Source: DYGT01 sp964607795 (GTDB taxonomy: Bacteria > Patescibacteriota > Microgenomatia > UBA8517). From it: 7,403 bases of DNA. The notes under the pieces were generated by a model, which saw only the letters and a program-made list of their open reading frames with translations, was not told the DNA's origin and did not search any database. The stretch spans positions 1 through 7,403 of the forward strand of contig CAZSLA010000031.1 in assembly GCA_964607795.1 (NCBI GenBank), in the 5' to 3' direction. A program made the translations under genes and the position numbers. Below are positions 7,401 to 7,403 of this stretch, in pieces. The stretch's first letter is position 1; every line of letters starts with the position of its first letter.

Positions 7401-7403
7401 ATC
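1458..7403 (+). CDS. rpoBC: fused RNA polymerase beta/beta-prime subunit RpoBC (3' end outside window)
   Basis: One uninterrupted frame of 1982 codons encodes RpoB, then RpoC, the catalytic core of RNA polymerase. I read it codon by codon and found no stop. Residues 1 to about 1078 are beta: the typical start (MAKAKRKNFG), fork/rifampicin region (379-410), RSPEGPNIGL signature, flap (about 735-852), GDK-AGRHGNKG with lysines 855 and 863, and the usual beta C-terminus (GGQRLGEMEVWALEA). Beta-prime starts near residue 1108 (FSALQIRLASPDEIRSWS). It shows zinc site 1 (C1163, C1165, C1178, C1181), a roughly 105-residue charged insertion, the sigma-binding coiled coil (about 1455-1500), the catalytic NADFDGD (D1648, D1650, D1652) and the bridge helix. 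It ends after the first cysteine of zinc site 2 (C1974). The trigger loop and the rest lie beyond the edge. Start ATG 1458 fits RpoB N-termini; no Shine-Dalgarno is visible. The compact beta lacks the large proteobacterial insertions. Confidence 0.96.
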   Translation, partial: MAKAKRKNFGKEEKNLPQLDLSLVQKESWKWFLSQGIAEEISQISPIDDFTGKNWQLILGEHVLEEPNMPPKVAIDKGLTYSVPFKIHTTLVNKQTGEMVEQEVFFGNLPQMTSAGTFIINGIERAVINQLVRSPGVYFAGEQDRTTGRMLYSCEVRPLHGSWLEFEVNKSDMLWARIDKRRKLPVTTLIRAMGLETNKEILAAFADFDVDREHQYIKATLEKDATASREEALLEIYRKIRPGEPAVLDNAQNLFESLFFDPRRYNLGKVGRYKINKKLGLNIANEPKNWVLTREDVTSAIAYIIGLQNGQGEVDDIDHLANRRLRCVGELVATHAFRVGLLRLERAVKEKMSLISPDDKPQPQNLINARPLIASINEFFRSNQLSTILDDTNPLSQIDNLRRVSVLGQGGINRERASFSIRDINSSQYGRIDPVRSPEGPNIGLVTYLALYAKVNEHGFLEAPYRKVEKVKGSKNKMRVTDEIVYLAADDEEKYHITHSSMNIDAQGVISESRLAYRHKGEFFEGPAHLVDLIDLTPRQVFGASAALIPFLPNDHGNRALMGSNMQCQAVPLIRPSSPVVGTGMEAEVAASMHLVEYSDFDGTVEYVDADKIVLKLAKKVDAVPDGSLAELSSDGKTATYIIDKFKRTAQSTSYNQKPAVNPGDKIKKGDLLIDGPASEDGELALGQNLVVAYANFEGYGFEDAILVSSRLVQEDLLTSIHIKEYQADMVETRLGPEELTRDIPNVAEDELSNLAEDGIVVVGAEVGPNDILVGKIAPKGETELTSEERLLRAIFGEKAREVRDTSLRVPHGEGGTVVSVSVLDKDKGDELGPGVIKSVIVKVAQIRKVMVGDKLAGRHGNKGVIAKVFPREDMPYMEDGTPVDIIISPLSVLARMNLGQLLEAHLGWALQKQNIKGVIPVFDKFDESLLTSELERAGLPVNGKTRLVDGRTGEPFEEDTVVGIGYIMKLKHMIEDKTHARSTGPYSLVTQQPLGGKAQMGGQRLGEMEVWALEAHKAAYALQEMLTIKSDDIVGRAQAFGAIVKGETIPDARVPESFKVLIRELNSLGLSVNIEGEFIKDEEGQDKIDPETQKKYVDPLVKLRSLEEFSALQIRLASPDEIRSWSRGEVIKPETINYRTLKSEKDGLFDERIFGPTKDWECYCGKYKRIRYKGVICDKCGVEVTESHVRRERMGHIELAAPVVHVWYFKGTPSRVSLLLGLPPKAIEQVVYFARYLVMKVDEDGRKKAMSELNKIKNEKLTEIKQTYLERKQILKEDVKVRKEKVKNRIKDQDQQALALSEVDLETRKKETTISEEEKATVTRTEELYDKLLSVAKDIKKYSFLSEEEYDQLALHNAANFIEVRMGAEAILEALRGLNLDEISKEIREELKELKGRGPRYVKLTKRLKIVDGMRVAKINPAWMVVKILPVLPPDLRPMVQLSGGRFATSDLNDLYRRVINRNNRLKHLISLGAPEIILRNEKRMLQESVDSLIDASQRKATRRGRGRQPLRSLSDMLKGKQGRFRQNLLGKRVDYSGRSVIVVGPELKLNQCGIPKEMALEIAKPFVLREMISRGIAPNVKSAKNLLERRPAEVFDILEEITKNHPMMLNRAPTLHKLGFQAFYPVLIEGNAIRIHPAVCKGFNADFDGDQMAVHLPLSKSAIRETEELMMSDKNLLRPADGSPMAAPASKEIALGIYYLTSLDETLAPSKTVFADASEAICAYQTGQIRLRQEISSRINGEIIATTVGRIMFNAILPPEFSYVNENVSSDVIKDLVDNAFGKITHEQLVDLIDNVKDLGFSGGTLSGLSFSITDAVINPKKDKILADADVRVAEIDHNFALGLITAEEKKRLTQTVWIETTEEIADKTWDIVDPNGLVRIVIDAKAGRTSREQIKQLSGMIGLVVDPLGKVVELPVKGNFREGLSVFEYVNGSRGARKGLTDTALKTADAGYLTRRLVDVSHDVIVREEDCGSEEFITI
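2592..2685 (+). other. rifampicin-binding region of RpoB with resistance-type residues
   Basis: Aligned by eye to E. coli beta 505-535, the segment QLSTILDDTNPLSQI continuing to RRVSVLG keeps D516 (D390 here), S531 (S405), R528 and R529 (R402, R403). It has Thr at the Gln513 position (T387, ACC 2616-2618) and Asn at the His526 position (N400, AAT 2655-2657). Phe514 and Met515 are Ile and Leu. Substitutions at 513 and 526 are classic rifampicin-resistance changes, so natural low sensitivity is expected. This is a prediction from established resistance positions. Confidence 0.75.
4690..4779 (+). other. beta to beta-prime junction (linker) of the RpoBC fusion
   Basis: RpoB homology ends with LNSLGLSVNIEGE (to residue 1078, base 4691) and RpoC homology is clear from FSALQIRLASPD (residue 1110, base 4785). 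The roughly 30 residues between are mostly charged and polar (for example DEEGQDKIDPETQKKY) and probably form an exposed tether. Part of it likely replaces the normal short RpoC N-terminal leader, which in E. coli is about 17 residues. There is no stop codon and no in-frame ATG between codons 1026 and 1195. The in-frame GTG at 4761 has no Shine-Dalgarno. A separate rpoC start is therefore not supported. Confidence 0.85.
5182..5505 (+). other. charged coiled-coil insertion in the beta-prime N-terminal region
   Basis: Between YFARYLVMKV (ending at residue 1242) and EEEYDQLALHNAANF (from residue 1347) about 105 residues are inserted relative to E. coli RpoC. They are dominated by Lys, Glu, Arg, Gln and Leu, with heptad-like spacing typical of an antiparallel coiled coil. 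Insertions at this position are known in Actinobacteria, Thermus (much larger) and, from memory, many candidate-phyla bacteria. It is therefore a lineage trait and not a disruption. Its function here is unknown. Confidence 0.7.

Overview
The window holds the end of one possible gene, a small zinc-ribbon gene, mltG, and one very long open frame that runs off the right edge. All genes are on the + strand. The long frame is the most notable feature. It encodes the RNA polymerase beta subunit (RpoB) followed, with no stop, by the beta-prime subunit (RpoC), in a single reading frame of 1982 codons that is still open at the last base.

Organism: a bacterium of moderate GC content. Several features together suggest a candidate-phyla (Patescibacteria/CPR-type) lineage: the style of the RpoB and RpoC sequences, a compact beta without the large proteobacterial insertions, a coiled-coil insertion in the beta-prime N-terminal region, starts without Shine-Dalgarno sequences, and a tiny CxxC/CxC protein beside mltG. 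This placement is an inference from remembered family patterns, not from a search. RpoBC fusions are established in Helicobacter and relatives and in Wolbachia, but the sequence does not otherwise look like either group.

Layout: bases 1-70 may be the last 22 codons of an upstream gene. A strong extended -10 promoter at about 90-117 sits so close to the ATG at 124 that the small zinc-ribbon gene (124-336) is probably translated from a leaderless mRNA. mltG (359-1372) follows 22 bases later and is probably co-transcribed. Between mltG and rpoBC is an 85-base gap holding a near-perfect sigma70-type promoter (TTGACA, 16 bp, TATAAT). Its spacer is filled by a perfect 18-bp palindrome, a candidate operator. 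rpoBC begins at ATG 1458.

How the genes work together: MltG is a membrane-anchored lytic transglycosylase that ends glycan strand synthesis. RpoBC is the catalytic core of transcription. No functional link between them is visible, and rpoBC has its own promoter. It is not preceded by the ribosomal stalk genes (rplJ, rplL) that commonly lie directly upstream of rpoB. The polymerase keeps its catalytic residues (NADFDGD aspartates, both key beta lysines, the first zinc site). It differs at the rifampicin pocket (Asn at the E. coli His526 position, Thr at Gln513) and at a few active-site-proximal positions that are usually conserved.
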